From the NCBI GenBank assembly GCA_902764045.1, contig CACWUI010000040.1:1-9119 (forward strand): 9,119 bases of DNA, in the 5' to 3' direction. A model generated the notes under the pieces. The model saw nothing but the letters and a program-made list of their open reading frames with translations, ran no database searches and was not told the DNA's origin. This DNA is from an uncultured Lachnospiraceae bacterium (GTDB taxonomy: Bacteria; Bacillota; Clostridia; Lachnospirales; Lachnospiraceae). Below, one piece after another: positions 1 through 8,340 of the stretch. Within the stretch, counting starts at the first letter, position 1. Each line of letters opens with the position of its first letter. A program made the translations under genes and the position numbers.

Positions 1-45
1 TCTTAACAGTTCATCACCGATTAAACGAACAGTTCTTGTTGCCAT
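1..45 (-). CDS. def: Peptide deformylase, N-terminal 15 codons (runs off the left edge)
   Basis: Reading leftward from the ATG at 45 gives MATRTVRLIGDELLR, with the gene continuing beyond base 1. This matches the characteristic opening of clostridial peptide deformylases, where a short strand is followed by a G-x-x-x-L-R segment. The enzyme is a cytoplasmic metallohydrolase that removes the formyl group from the N-terminal methionine of nascent proteins and releases formate. The catalytic motifs of the family (GxGLAAxQ, EGCLS, HExDH) would lie outside the window, so the call rests on 15 residues plus context. An AGGAG ribosome binding site lies 7 bases upstream of the ATG. The gene begins 25 bases after the priA stop codon, and priA-def is a common pair in Firmicutes, usually followed by fmt. 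Confidence 0.8.
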   Translation of the reverse strand, partial: MATRTVRLIGDELLR

Positions 46-70
46 TTTTTTCTCCTATCTTTAGTAAAAC

Positions 71-2077
71 TTATTTCAGGTCTGTATCAAAATGTATGTA
101 AACCTTATCCTCGCAAATGTTTTCCAGCTTTTTTCGAACTCCCTTCAGGATACCCTTTTCTTTTGATTTTATATACATGACCATCCGGTACTCGTTTTCC
201 ATCCTGTAAACGGATTCTTTTGAAGGGCCTATTACCATCGCCTCTTCTTTTCTTTCCTTCAAAGCCTTTATAATATCCGAATCCGACAGTCTGTCACATG
301 TTCTGTTCAATGCTTCCTCATCTGAAGATGATATACCTATTGTCATCATATTCCAAATGGGAGGATATAACAACAGTCTTCTGTATTCGATCTCACTGTT
401 GTAAAAGCCTTCATAATCATGGGCTGCGCTGTGGATTATGCAATAGTTGTCAGGGTCATATGTCTGTATAATGACTTCCCCGGGCTTTCCGGCCCTGCCG
501 GATCTTCCTGCCGCCTGGGTAAGAAGATCAAATGTCCTTTCAGATGCCCTGTAATCACCCACATACAATGACATATCTGCCGCCAGCGCACAGCAAAGAG
601 TAACATTTTCAAAATCGTGTCCCTTTACTATCATCTGGGTCCCCACGAGTATGTCGGCTTTTCCTTCCGCAAACTCCGAAAGAATTGCCGAATGTCCATC
701 CTTGGAAGATGTGGTATCCTTATCCATCCTGCAGATACGCGCTTCGGGAAACAGGCTTTTAAGTTTGTCTTCCACCTGCTGGGTCCCTGCTTTAAATCCT
801 GCTATATGAGGCGATCCGCATTTGGGGCACTTCTTTACCATCGGTTCCGAGTATCCGCAGTAATGACACCTGAGTCCGAACCCCCTGTGATAGGTCATGG
901 AGATATCACAGTTTTTACATTTTAAAACATGTCCGCAGGCTCTGCATGAAACAAAACCTGCAAATCCTCTTTTATTGATAAAGAGCATGGACTGCTCTTT
1001 TTTCTCCAATCTTATCCTAAGAGCCTCAAGAAGTTTTCTTGAAAACATCTGCCTGTTTCCGGCCTTTAGCTCCTCTCTCATATCTTCCACAAAAACCCTG
1101 GGCAGCGGCGCCCGGGATGCTCTTTTTGTAAGAGTGTATAATCTGATATCTCCGTTTTTTGCTCTGTGATAGCTTTTTATCGACGGAGTGGCGGACCCCA
1201 GGATCAGGGAAGCGCCTTCTTTTTTTGCAATATATCCGGCCACCTCACGGGCATGATATCTGGGAGCCTGCTCGCTTTTGTATGATTCCTCATGTTCCTC
1301 GTCGATAATGATGATCCCGATCTTCTTAAAGGGCGCAAAAAGTGCCGACCGGGGACCGATAACTATATCCACCTCTCCCGATGCACATTTTTTAAACTCA
1401 TCAAATCTCTCCCCTTTTGACATTCGGGAATTAATAATACTTATCCTTTCACCGAAACGCTCCTTAAATCTTCCAACAGTCTGCCAGGTCAGGGATATTT
1501 CCGGTATGAGCATGATCGCGCTTTGTCCTTTTTCAGTAATATGGGAGATTATTTCCATATAACAAAGGGTCTTTCCGCTTCCCGTGATCCCGTGCAAAAG
1601 ATATGTATCTTTCACACCTTTATCCCAATCTGCAATAACATCCCGGCAGAACATTTTTTGCTCCGGATTCAGTGTGATATCTTTTTCTTTACTGAAGTCT
1701 CCTACACCTAACTGTACCCTGGATTTTCTTGACCTGACAGCTTCCTGTACGGGAAGCACCGTCTTTAAGGCTCTTATCATGGTGGTATCATATTCATCCT
1801 TCATCCAGTGCGCCAAGTCTATCATACGGCTTTCGGGAAGATCTTTATCGGAACAAATTTCTATGATCTCTTTAATTTTATCTTTTTCTATTTCAGGCTC
1901 ACTGCCCAACTGAACGATAAAACCGTTAATGGTCTTGTTCCCCCGACCGAAGGGTACTTTAACAAAAGCACCCGGTACGGCCTGGTCTGCCAGGTCCTCG
2001 GGCACTTTGTATTGAAAGGTCTTGTCCAGTTCTTTGTGGGATATGCCGGGAATAACATCGGCATAAAGTTCAGTCAT
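71..2077 (-). CDS. priA: Primosomal protein N' (PriA), replication restart helicase, short form apparently lacking the winged-helix domain
   Basis: PriA is a 3'-to-5' superfamily 2 DNA helicase that recognises stalled or collapsed replication forks and starts primosome reassembly. Residues 1-108 match the 3'-DNA-binding domain. The helicase core has Walker A GITGSGKT (163-170), the DEEH Walker B box (259-262) followed by the aromatic-rich loop ending in RYHAREVA, GSATPS (294-299), GTQMIVKGHDF (479-489) and QAAGRSGRAG (521-530). Eight cysteines in four CxxC pairs (378/381, 387/390, 404/407, 417/420) form the two zinc sites. The C-terminal domain follows to residue 668. Family members are usually about 730-800 residues; here Walker A lies about 60 residues nearer the N-terminus than in E. 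coli PriA. The missing stretch corresponds to the winged-helix domain between the 3'-DNA-binding domain and the helicase. No frameshift is visible. The ATG at 2077 is preceded by AAAGG and lies 26 bases after the fhs stop. Confidence 0.97.
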   Translation of the reverse strand: MTELYADVIPGISHKELDKTFQYKVPEDLADQAVPGAFVKVPFGRGNKTINGFIVQLGSEPEIEKDKIKEIIEICSDKDLPESRMIDLAHWMKDEYDTTMIRALKTVLPVQEAVRSRKSRVQLGVGDFSKEKDITLNPEQKMFCRDVIADWDKGVKDTYLLHGITGSGKTLCYMEIISHITEKGQSAIMLIPEISLTWQTVGRFKERFGERISIINSRMSKGERFDEFKKCASGEVDIVIGPRSALFAPFKKIGIIIIDEEHEESYKSEQAPRYHAREVAGYIAKKEGASLILGSATPSIKSYHRAKNGDIRLYTLTKRASRAPLPRVFVEDMREELKAGNRQMFSRKLLEALRIRLEKKEQSMLFINKRGFAGFVSCRACGHVLKCKNCDISMTYHRGFGLRCHYCGYSEPMVKKCPKCGSPHIAGFKAGTQQVEDKLKSLFPEARICRMDKDTTSSKDGHSAILSEFAEGKADILVGTQMIVKGHDFENVTLCCALAADMSLYVGDYRASERTFDLLTQAAGRSGRAGKPGEVIIQTYDPDNYCIIHSAAHDYEGFYNSEIEYRRLLLYPPIWNMMTIGISSSDEEALNRTCDRLSDSDIIKALKERKEEAMVIGPSKESVYRMENEYRMVMYIKSKEKGILKGVRKKLENICEDKVYIHFDTDLK

Positions 2078-2103
2078 AATCAGCCTTTCTTTTGATCATT
2101 TTA

Positions 2104-3786
2104 TCAGAACAGTCCGGAGATCTTTCCTGTTTCTTCATTGTAATCTATACCGTTGGCGGCAGGCACAGACGGAAGTCCGGGCATGGTAAGGATCTTTCCT
2201 GTAAGGACCACAACAAAACCTGCTCCGGCACTTACATACACATCTCTGACACGGATCTTAAAGCCCGTGGGTCTCCCCAGCTTAGCCGCATCATCGGAAA
2301 GTGAATACTGGGTTTTTGCCATACAAACGGGAAGCCTGCCAAAGCCCATCGCTGTAATCTTTTCTATGTTTTTTAAGGTGTCTCCTTCAAATTCCACATC
2401 GTCTGCGCCGTAAATGTCACGGGCAATGGTCCTGATCTTCTCTTCAATGGGAAGTGCGTCCGTATAAAGGAATCTGAAATCGTTGGGGCCGTTCTCAATG
2501 ATATCAAGAACCTTTTCGGCAAGTTCTTTTCCGCCTTCACCGCCTTCTTTCCACACACGTGATCTGGCAAATTCACAGCCTTTTTCCTTACAATGCCTGC
2601 GGATAAATTCGTACTCTTCCTCCGTGTCTGTAAGAAATTCATTTAAAGCAACAACAACGGGAACGCCGAATCTCTGTATATTTTCGATATGCTTGTCAAG
2701 ATTTACGATTCCCTTCTTCAACGCTCCAATATCAGGCTCGCTTACATTTTCCTTTGCTACGCCGCCGTTATATTTGAGGGCTCTGACCGTTGCCACAATG
2801 ATAACAGCGTCAGGAGTGATATCTGCATTACGGCATTTAATATCCATAAACTTCTCAGCGCCAAGATCCGCACCGAAACCTGCCTCGGTCACACAGTAAT
2901 CCCCCAATTTTAAGGCAAGCTTTGTGGCCCTGACTGAGTTGCAGCCATGGGCGATGTTGGCAAAAGGACCGCCGTGTACAAGAACCGGTGTGTGCTCAAG
3001 AGTCTGGATCATATTGGGCATAAATGCATCCTTAAGGAGAGCCGCCATGGCTCCCGTGGCATTCAGATCCTTTGCTGTAACAGGTTCACCGTCCATGTCG
3101 TACGCCACGATGATGCGGTCAAGTCTGGCTTTCAGGTCCTTCATGTCTGTTGCCATACAGAAGATAGCCATGATCTCGGATGCCGCAGTGATGATAAAAT
3201 GATCCTCACGGATCTGACCGTTGGCTCTTGTACCCAGACCTATCACCATGTCTCTTAAAGCCCTGTCATTCATATCCATACAACGCTTCCAGATAATACG
3301 TTTGGTATCTATCCTCAAGGCATTTCCGTGCATTATATGATTATCGATAAGGGCCGCCAGAAGGTTGTTGGCTGACGTTATGGCATGAAAGTCTCCCGTA
3401 AAATGAAGATTCAGGTCTTCCATGGGAACAACCTGTGCGTATCCACCTCCCGCAGCACCTCCTTTTATACCGAAGCATGGTCCCAAAGAGGGCTCGCGCA
3501 GAGCGGCGACCGCTTTTTTCCCAAGAAGGTTTAAGGCCTGTGTGACACCTATAGTAGTAGTTGTCTTTCCTTCTCCTGCAGGAGTGGGGTTAATGGCAGT
3601 AACTAAGATCAGCTTTCCGTCCTTTTCGTCTTTCAGGCGGTCCTCTAAAGAGTTGTTCAGCTTAGCCTTGTATCTCCCATAAAGCTCAAGCTCATCCTCT
3701 TTTATGCCGAATCTGTCAGCAACGACCGATATGGGTTCTATTGTTGCCTGCTGCGCTATCTCTATATCACTTAATACTTTTGCCAT
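2104..3786 (-). CDS. fhs: Formate--tetrahydrofolate ligase (10-formyl-THF synthetase)
   Basis: This enzyme joins formate to tetrahydrofolate using ATP, giving 10-formyl-THF, which feeds purine synthesis, formylation of initiator Met-tRNA and, in acetogens, the methyl branch of the Wood-Ljungdahl pathway. It acts in the cytoplasm, as a homotetramer in characterised members. At 560 residues it is full length for the family (about 556-560). The P-loop is seen in TPAGEGKTTTT (68-78), followed by the conserved block LREPSLGP (96-103), the Gly-rich GIKGGAAGGGYAQ segment and HFTGD (128-132). The C-terminus ends in the usual ETGKISGLF-type tail. The ATG at 3786 is preceded by GAGGA at about 5 bases, inside a gap of only 13 bases after ftsK, so the two are almost certainly co-transcribed. 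The gene alone does not show acetogenesis, because Fhs is widespread in non-acetogenic clostridia. Confidence 0.98.
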   Translation of the reverse strand: MAKVLSDIEIAQQATIEPISVVADRFGIKEDELELYGRYKAKLNNSLEDRLKDEKDGKLILVTAINPTPAGEGKTTTTIGVTQALNLLGKKAVAALREPSLGPCFGIKGGAAGGGYAQVVPMEDLNLHFTGDFHAITSANNLLAALIDNHIMHGNALRIDTKRIIWKRCMDMNDRALRDMVIGLGTRANGQIREDHFIITAASEIMAIFCMATDMKDLKARLDRIIVAYDMDGEPVTAKDLNATGAMAALLKDAFMPNMIQTLEHTPVLVHGGPFANIAHGCNSVRATKLALKLGDYCVTEAGFGADLGAEKFMDIKCRNADITPDAVIIVATVRALKYNGGVAKENVSEPDIGALKKGIVNLDKHIENIQRFGVPVVVALNEFLTDTEEEYEFIRRHCKEKGCEFARSRVWKEGGEGGKELAEKVLDIIENGPNDFRFLYTDALPIEEKIRTIARDIYGADDVEFEGDTLKNIEKITAMGFGRLPVCMAKTQYSLSDDAAKLGRPTGFKIRVRDVYVSAGAGFVVVLTGKILTMPGLPSVPAANGIDYNEETGKISGLF

Positions 3787-3799
3787 GTTGTCCTCTTTT

Positions 3800-6562
3800 C
3801 TAATTGTTGTTCTTTAAATACTCTTCGAACTCTTCCATCGTCATAAGGATCTGCCTGGGTTTGGTTCCTGTTTCGGGACCTACCACGCCTTCATCTGCCA
3901 GCTGGTCCATGATCCTTCCCGCCCTGTTAAATCCGATGCGGAAATTTCTCTGAAGCATACCGATGGAACCCTTTTCTTTTTCTATAACAAATCTTCCCGC
4001 TTCTTCAAAAAGCTCGTCTCTTTGTTCATCTTCGTAAGCGCTTCCTCCGGGAAATGTTCCCATGGTGGAAGTGACCTTATCCATTTTCTCTACCTCTTCA
4101 GGCGTCGGCTCTTTTTTGTTTCTTTCTTTTAAGAAATTAACAATTCCCGCCACCTCTTCATCAGACACAAATGCGCCCTGTACTCTCTGGGGCTTAGGCA
4201 TGCCTGCAGGGAAGAAAAGCATATCCCCTTTTCCGAGTAGTTTTTCAGCGCCGTTCATGTCGATGATGGTCCTGGAATCAACGCCTGATGATACGGCAAA
4301 GGCTATCCTTGAAGGCACGTTGTTCTTAATAAGACCGGTTATTACGTTTACGGAAGGACGCTGGGTAGCTATCACAAGATGAATACCTGCCGCACGCGCC
4401 AGCTGTGCCAGTCTGCATATGGATGTCTCCACTTCTTTTGAAGCCACCATCATAAGATCCGCAAGCTCGTCGATAATCACAAGCATCTGGGGCATTGTTG
4501 AGAGTTCCGGATCGTTTGAGCCTTTAACCTTTTCATTATAATCCTTAAGATTTCTCGCCTTTAATTCGGCAAACTTTGTATATCTTGCATCCATCTCCGC
4601 AACAGCCCAGTTAAGAGCCCCCGAAGCTTTCCTGGGGTCTGTCACCACAGGGATGAGGAGATGAGGAATACCGTCGTAAACGCTGAGCTCAACCCTTTTG
4701 GGATCTATCATTATCATCTTGACCTCATCGGGTCTGGCCCTGTAAAGCACACTGATGATGAGGGAGTTGATACAAACAGATTTACCCGAACCGGTGGAGC
4801 CGGCGATCAGGAGATGGGGCATCTTTGCAATATCTGCCATAATGGGCTTTCCGGTTATATCCTCTCCCACCGCAAACGATATGGGAGACTTCTGGCTGCT
4901 GAAGCTTTCCGAATCGATAAGCTCTTTTAATGAAACACTCCTTGCCTGCTTATTGGGTATCTCTATACCAACAGCCGCCTTCCCCGGGATAGGCGCTTCT
5001 ATCCTGATGTCAGGAACCGCAAGGTTCAGCTTTATCTCATCCGATAATCCTATGATCTTGCTTACCTTTACCCTGGGACCGGGCTGCAGTTCGAACCGGG
5101 TGACCGCCGGACCGCAGCTTATGTCGGTAACCTTTGCATCAACACCAAATGTATCAAGTGTCTGCTGCAGGGTTATCGCGGTTTTTCTGTTCTCAGACAT
5201 AAGGCTCCCCGTTGAACCGCTGTTGTTTTTCAAAAGGTCAATGGGAGGGAATTCGTATTCGTCCAGGGCTTCCGGCTTTCCGGCGATCTCGGGTTTTATG
5301 GGACTTGCCGGAGGCTTGGTGGTGGTCACGTGGGTCTTTGGCTCTTTTACCGGGTCTTTTCTGACTGTCGCATCTTTTCGCGATCCGGGTAAAGGCGCTG
5401 TCACTACCGGATCAACAGTATCCGGATCTTCGGAATCAGTCTGCTTTTGGGTGCCCGCCCCCATTTTTCTCATTTTTTCAACGATGTCAGGAGTGTCTAC
5501 GGCTTCCTTCAGCCCCGCATTTGTTCTTGAAAGATCATCCTCAAAGCCTACATCCGTGATCTCCGGCTCTTCTTCAAACATGTTTTCCGGAGCAGAAGCA
5601 TTTTCTTCGTGTGTTCCGGGTATAGAAAAATCCCCCAGTCCGTTTTTTACGTTTTCTGCTCTCTTTATCTCTCCCTCTGAAAATTTAGGAACTCTCATCC
5701 CCTCAAATTTTTTCTCCAGCTCCTCAAGATGAGCCAGTTCTTCATCGGCACGGTTCAGTTCTTTTTCTCTTTCAAAGTCACCCCTGGCTCTCTGCCTCAT
5801 ACGCTCTCTGCTCTGTTCCTGTCTTCTGGCGTATTCAAGTTCATCCTCATCCTCAGGGGGTGCGACCGTGTTCTGAACGGCAGTTACTCTTTCCTTTTCC
5901 TGTCTGCTTCTTATTCTTCTCTCGTTGGTCTCGTCAACGTGTCTGCTGTAGTCCTGATAATCTCTTTTTATGCTTCCGGCAGCCTTTTTCCCCTTATCAC
6001 GTACTGCGGACACACTGTTTTTCACCTTCCACTCGGCGATGATGACTATACATATAAGGATCAGGATGATCAGGATGATAATAGTACCGGCCATCGCAGT
6101 GGGCGACAGGGCCTTAACTATCAGGCCTCCTATAAAACCGCCTCCGATCTTGTCATCGGCGCTTTTCAGAAAGAACTCCCCTACGGAAGCCGTCTTAATA
6201 TCCGGTTCCGGTGTCAGTCTTTGTATAAAAGACGCCACAAATGCCATAAGACAGTAAACCGCCGCAAACTTTATCCTGGCTCTTCCCGGCATCACATCAT
6301 TAGAAGCCCTGTAGAGCATATTGAACGCAAGAACAAAGGGAAATGCGTAGCCCATAACACCCATTATCCCGAATTCAAACCATTTGACTCCCCGCCCCAC
6401 GGCTCCCACAAGCCCGAAATTACTCAGGCACAGAAGGACCATAAGACCCAGAGCCACTAAAAACCATATGTCGGTCCTTACGCCCTTTGATTTTTTACGG
6501 GAGTTCGTGCTTCGGGATGTTGTTTTTTTAGTTGTGCTTTTTTTTGCTTTGGTAGTCGCCAT
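3800..6562 (-). CDS. ftsK: Membrane-anchored DNA translocase FtsK/SpoIIIE
   Basis: FtsK/SpoIIIE proteins are septal ATPases that pump double-stranded DNA to finish chromosome segregation at division or, in spore formers, into the forespore. The 920-residue product starts with a Lys/Thr/Ser-rich cytoplasmic tail (1-30). About four membrane segments follow, near 32-52, 63-85, 98-114 and 157-177. A charged, low-complexity linker (about 180-435) is Arg/Glu-rich in its first half and Pro/Thr/acidic later. The alpha domain (about 460-540) precedes the RecA-like motor, with Walker A AGSTGSGKS (587-595), Walker B MLVIIDEL (693-700) and the IATQRPSVNVITG segment (731-743). A C-terminal winged-helix gamma domain (about 848-908), which in this family reads oriented guide sequences, ends in GTKPRQIL. 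The ATG at 6562 has AAGGAT 9 bases upstream. Whether it works mainly in division or in sporulation cannot be told from sequence. Confidence 0.97.
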   Translation of the reverse strand: MATTKAKKSTTKKTTSRSTNSRKKSKGVRTDIWFLVALGLMVLLCLSNFGLVGAVGRGVKWFEFGIMGVMGYAFPFVLAFNMLYRASNDVMPGRARIKFAAVYCLMAFVASFIQRLTPEPDIKTASVGEFFLKSADDKIGGGFIGGLIVKALSPTAMAGTIIILIILILICIVIIAEWKVKNSVSAVRDKGKKAAGSIKRDYQDYSRHVDETNERRIRSRQEKERVTAVQNTVAPPEDEDELEYARRQEQSRERMRQRARGDFEREKELNRADEELAHLEELEKKFEGMRVPKFSEGEIKRAENVKNGLGDFSIPGTHEENASAPENMFEEEPEITDVGFEDDLSRTNAGLKEAVDTPDIVEKMRKMGAGTQKQTDSEDPDTVDPVVTAPLPGSRKDATVRKDPVKEPKTHVTTTKPPASPIKPEIAGKPEALDEYEFPPIDLLKNNSGSTGSLMSENRKTAITLQQTLDTFGVDAKVTDISCGPAVTRFELQPGPRVKVSKIIGLSDEIKLNLAVPDIRIEAPIPGKAAVGIEIPNKQARSVSLKELIDSESFSSQKSPISFAVGEDITGKPIMADIAKMPHLLIAGSTGSGKSVCINSLIISVLYRARPDEVKMIMIDPKRVELSVYDGIPHLLIPVVTDPRKASGALNWAVAEMDARYTKFAELKARNLKDYNEKVKGSNDPELSTMPQMLVIIDELADLMMVASKEVETSICRLAQLARAAGIHLVIATQRPSVNVITGLIKNNVPSRIAFAVSSGVDSRTIIDMNGAEKLLGKGDMLFFPAGMPKPQRVQGAFVSDEEVAGIVNFLKERNKKEPTPEEVEKMDKVTSTMGTFPGGSAYEDEQRDELFEEAGRFVIEKEKGSIGMLQRNFRIGFNRAGRIMDQLADEGVVGPETGTKPRQILMTMEEFEEYLKNNN

Positions 6563-6586
6563 CCGCGTAATCCTTAAAATTTATTA

Positions 6587-8227
6587 TCAGTTCATGTCGT
6601 CTTCATCAGACAGATCAGACGTACCCTGTCTTTTTCTGGCAAGCTCATCATTTTCAAGGTACTCGTCATAAGTGGTCATACGGTCCACAAGCGTTCCGTC
6701 GGGAAGTATCTCCATGATACGGTTTCCTATGGTCTGCACGAACTGATGATCGTGAGACGTAAAAAGAACCACTCCATTAAACTTTATAAGCGCATTATTA
6801 AGCGCCGTGATAGATTCCATATCAAGATGATTGGTTGGATCATCAAAAATAAGAACATTTGCTTCTTCTATCATCATTCTTGATAAAAGAACCCTTACCT
6901 TTTCTCCTCCGGATAAAACATTTACTTTTTTCACACCGTCCTCACCCGGGAAGAGCATACGTCCCAGAAATCCTCTCACATATGTGGGATCCGGGTCCGG
7001 AGAGTATCTTGTAAGCCACTCCACTATGGTAATGTCCTCGGTAAACTCTGCCCCTATATCCTTGGGGAAATATGCAACCTTCGTAGTCACACCCCATTTG
7101 AACTCTCCGGAATCCGCCTCGGCATTTTCGGTAAGGATATTAAAAAGCGCTGTTGTGGCGATCTCGTTGGAGCCCACAAATGCTATCTTGTCGGTCTTAT
7201 TCACTATGAAGGAAATATCCTTTAAGGCTGTATCCGAGCCTATTGTTTTGTTGATGCCTTTTACCTCAAGAACCTCATTTCCTATCTCTCTTTCAGGTCT
7301 GAAATCCACATAAGGATATTTACGGCTTGAAGGCCTGATATCATCAAGCTCGATCTTTTCAAGGGCTCTTTTTCTTGATGTGGCCTGCTTGGACTTTGAG
7401 GCATTAGCCGAGAATCTCTGGATAAATTCCTGTAATTCCTTGATCTTTTCTTCCTTTTTGCGGTTTGCCTCTTTGCGCTGCTTTAAGATAAGCTGGCTTG
7501 ACTCATACCAGAAATCATAATTGCCCGCATAAAGCTGTATCTTTGCATAATCAATGTCCGCGATCTGGGTGCATACCTGATTCAGGAAATGTCTGTCGTG
7601 GGATACAACTATTACGGTATTTTCAAAGTTGGCAAGAAACTCCTCAAGCCAGCTTATGGCATCAAGATCCAAATGGTTAGTGGGCTCGTCAAGAAGAAGG
7701 ATGTCCGGGTTTCCGAAAAGAGCCTTGGCAAGCAGTACCTTTACCTTTTCATTTCCGCTCAAGTCCTTCATAAGCTTGTCATGATATTCGGTATCCACCC
7801 CGAGACCGTTTAAGAGCTGCGCCGCATCAGACTCTGCTTCCCAGCCGTTCATCTCGGCAAACTCCGCTTCAAGGTCACTGGCACGATTTCCGTCTTCCTC
7901 ACTGAAATCCTCTTTGGCGTAAATGGCCTCTTTTTCCTTCATGATGTCATAAAGCCTTTGATTGCCCATTATCACCGTTTCGATTGCTTTAAAATCATCG
8001 TACTTGAAATGGTCCTGCTCAAGGACGGAGATCCTTTGTCCGGGAGTAACGGAAATATCACCCTTTGACGGCTCAATCTGTCCGGACAAGATCTTAAGAA
8101 AAGTGGATTTACCGGCGCCGTTGGCTCCTATAAGCCCGTAGCAGTTCCCCTCCGTAAATTTTATATTAACATCTTCAAAAAGTGCTTTTTTTCCGATTCT
8201 GTAGGTTACATTATTGGCACTTATCAT
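6587..8227 (-). CDS. ykpA: ABC-F family ATPase of the YkpA/YbiT type
   Basis: ABC-F proteins have two ATPase domains and no membrane part. Characterised members bind the ribosomal E site and modulate translation. The 546-residue product closely resembles what I recall of B. subtilis YkpA along its length. Domain 1 has Walker A GANGAGKST (34-42), an arm insertion (about 85-130), a variant signature LSGNEKVKV (156-164), DEPTNHLD (180-187) and the H-loop SHD (209-211). A charged helical inter-domain linker spans about 248-292. Domain 2 has a degenerate Walker A, GSNEIATTA (352-360), with no P-loop lysine; this is normal for YkpA-type proteins. It also has the signature LSGGE (438-442), an altered Walker B DDPTNHLD (462-469) with Asp for the catalytic Glu, and SHDHQ (491-495). 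The tail is acidic. AGGAGG at 8234-8239, 6 bases from the ATG, fixes the start. It is the first gene of the operon. Nothing suggests antibiotic resistance rather than a housekeeping role. Confidence 0.93.
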   Translation of the reverse strand: MISANNVTYRIGKKALFEDVNIKFTEGNCYGLIGANGAGKSTFLKILSGQIEPSKGDISVTPGQRISVLEQDHFKYDDFKAIETVIMGNQRLYDIMKEKEAIYAKEDFSEEDGNRASDLEAEFAEMNGWEAESDAAQLLNGLGVDTEYHDKLMKDLSGNEKVKVLLAKALFGNPDILLLDEPTNHLDLDAISWLEEFLANFENTVIVVSHDRHFLNQVCTQIADIDYAKIQLYAGNYDFWYESSQLILKQRKEANRKKEEKIKELQEFIQRFSANASKSKQATSRKRALEKIELDDIRPSSRKYPYVDFRPEREIGNEVLEVKGINKTIGSDTALKDISFIVNKTDKIAFVGSNEIATTALFNILTENAEADSGEFKWGVTTKVAYFPKDIGAEFTEDITIVEWLTRYSPDPDPTYVRGFLGRMLFPGEDGVKKVNVLSGGEKVRVLLSRMMIEEANVLIFDDPTNHLDMESITALNNALIKFNGVVLFTSHDHQFVQTIGNRIMEILPDGTLVDRMTTYDEYLENDELARKRQGTSDLSDEDDMN

Positions 8228-8247
8228 TTTCAGCCTCCTAAAAACAT

Positions 8248-8263
8248 CCGCGCTTTGCCGCGC
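8248..8263 (-). repeat. GC-rich direct repeat in the leader of the ABC-F operon
   Basis: Two copies of CCGCGC (plus strand) at 8248-8253 and 8258-8263 are separated by TTTG, in an otherwise AT-rich leader. In the minus-strand transcript the inner CGCG tetramers could form a four-pair stem with a six-base loop, ending 9 bases upstream of the AGGAGG ribosome binding site. The stem is short, so a regulatory role is only a possibility. Confidence 0.35.
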
Positions 8264-8280
8264 ATAAACTTAATTTCATA

Positions 8281-8309
8281 ATTTTACTATAAACATAGGT
8301 AAAATGCAA
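8281..8309 (-). promoter_or_regulatory. Candidate sigma-A promoter for the ABC-F-ftsK-fhs-priA-def operon
   Basis: On the minus strand, a -35 box TTGCAT (8304-8309) and a -10 box TAAAAT (8281-8286, five of six consensus bases) are separated by exactly 17 bases. A/T tracts at about 8310-8330 lie just upstream of the -35 and could act as an UP element. Transcription would begin near 8274, giving a leader of about 47 bases before the ATG at 8227. No other gap in the operon is long enough for a comparable promoter, though promoters inside coding sequence cannot be excluded. Confidence 0.55.
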
Positions 8310-8340
8310 AGAAAAAAAATTCGGTTTTTGCCTGAAAATG

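Noticed and set aside
2104..3786. fhs as evidence for a Wood-Ljungdahl (acetogenic) gene cluster
   Set aside because: No other pathway gene is present, and Fhs commonly serves purine and formyl-Met-tRNA synthesis in non-acetogenic clostridia.
4755..5732. Plus-strand open frame of 325 codons opposite ftsK
   Set aside because: It lies wholly antisense to an intact, motif-rich ftsK, is unusually rich in Ser and Phe as expected from a complementary frame, and shows no family motif.
7148..7174. Degenerate second Walker A in the ABC-F protein as a sign of gene decay
   Set aside because: YkpA-type proteins normally lack the P-loop lysine in domain 2, and the rest of the frame is intact and well conserved.
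6587..8227. ABC-F protein as an antibiotic-resistance determinant
   Set aside because: It matches the housekeeping YkpA/YbiT type in motifs and length, and it heads a core operon with no mobile element nearby.
8310..8330. A-tract/T-tract inverted repeat that might be a terminator
   Set aside because: The potential stem is only A-T pairs around TTCG, with no GC-rich stem followed by a U-run, and it lies between divergent promoters. An UP-element role fits better.
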